5,986 bases of DNA from Desulfobacteraceae bacterium (lineage in GTDB: Bacteria; Desulfobacterota; Desulfobacteria; Desulfobacterales; Desulfosalsimonadaceae), in contig JAGGYV010000013.1 in the NCBI GenBank assembly GCA_021162325.1, positions 1-5,986 on the forward strand. Direction: 5' to 3'. The notes under the pieces are model-generated. The model made no database searches. It saw only the letters and a program-made list of their open reading frames with translations, and was not told where the DNA came from. Position 1 is the stretch's first letter; every line of letters begins with the position of its first letter. A program made the translations under genes and the position numbers. This document shows, piece by piece, positions 5,939 to 5,986 of this stretch.

Positions 5939-5986
5939 ATGGCACGGGCTTTAAGAATCGAATATCCGGGTGCTTTTTATCATGTG
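5939..5986 (+). CDS. REP-associated tyrosine transposase (RAYT), first 16 codons
   Basis: The frame from the ATG at 5939 reads MARALRIEYPGAFYHV to the window end. The pattern M-(A/P)-R-x-L-R-I-E-(Y/F)-P-G-A-x-Y-H-V is the typical N-terminus of IS200-like Y1 transposases of the RAYT class, which bind and nick REP hairpins rather than carrying a mobile element of their own. The HUH and catalytic tyrosine motifs lie beyond the window, so intactness cannot be judged. GGGGG at 5926-5930 lies 8 bases upstream as a possible weak ribosome site. The REP-like pair at 4625-4694 is a plausible substrate. Confidence 0.7.
   Translation, partial: MARALRIEYPGAFYHV

Overview
The window holds most of a peptide-type ABC importer operon on the + strand, closest in architecture to YejBEF of proteobacteria. 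Its order is permease YejB (636-1679), permease YejE (1975-3570), then two separate ATPase genes (3581-4615 and 4780-5781). These replace the single fused two-domain ATPase YejF of E. coli. The last 48 bases are the start of a REP-associated tyrosine transposase (RAYT) gene. The first 374 bases, on the - strand, are the start of an unrecognised membrane protein gene transcribed divergently. The moderate G+C genes, AT-rich spacers, GTAG-flanked palindromes and a RAYT starting MARALRIEYPGAFYHV suggest a Gram-negative bacterium, perhaps of the Desulfobacterota. That placement is inference, and nothing in the window proves it.

Layout: 1-374, divergent partial gene with a very good promoter at 443-415 (- strand). 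375-635, divergent control region with a 25-bp dyad and a tandem 21-bp duplication that appears to build the operon promoter. 636-1679, yejB. 1680-1974, a repeat-rich spacer with long inverted arms, a terminator-like hairpin and six perfect 10-bp tandem repeats. 1975-3570, yejE, carrying a large extra periplasmic segment. 3581-4615, first ATPase, 10 bases after yejE. 4598-4724, a nested palindromic element made of two REP-like hairpins in inverted orientation. 4780-5781, second ATPase. 5782-5938, spacer. 5939 to the end, RAYT start.

The two permeases should form the membrane channel and the two ATPases the nucleotide-binding heterodimer of one importer for peptides or peptide-like compounds. 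No substrate-binding protein (YejA type) is encoded here, and the position where it usually lies, upstream of yejB, is taken by the divergent gene. The binding protein must be elsewhere or be replaced.

The most notable features are the two palindromic or repetitive elements in the two wide gaps of the operon, the REP/RAYT pairing, and the roughly 185-residue insertion in YejE.
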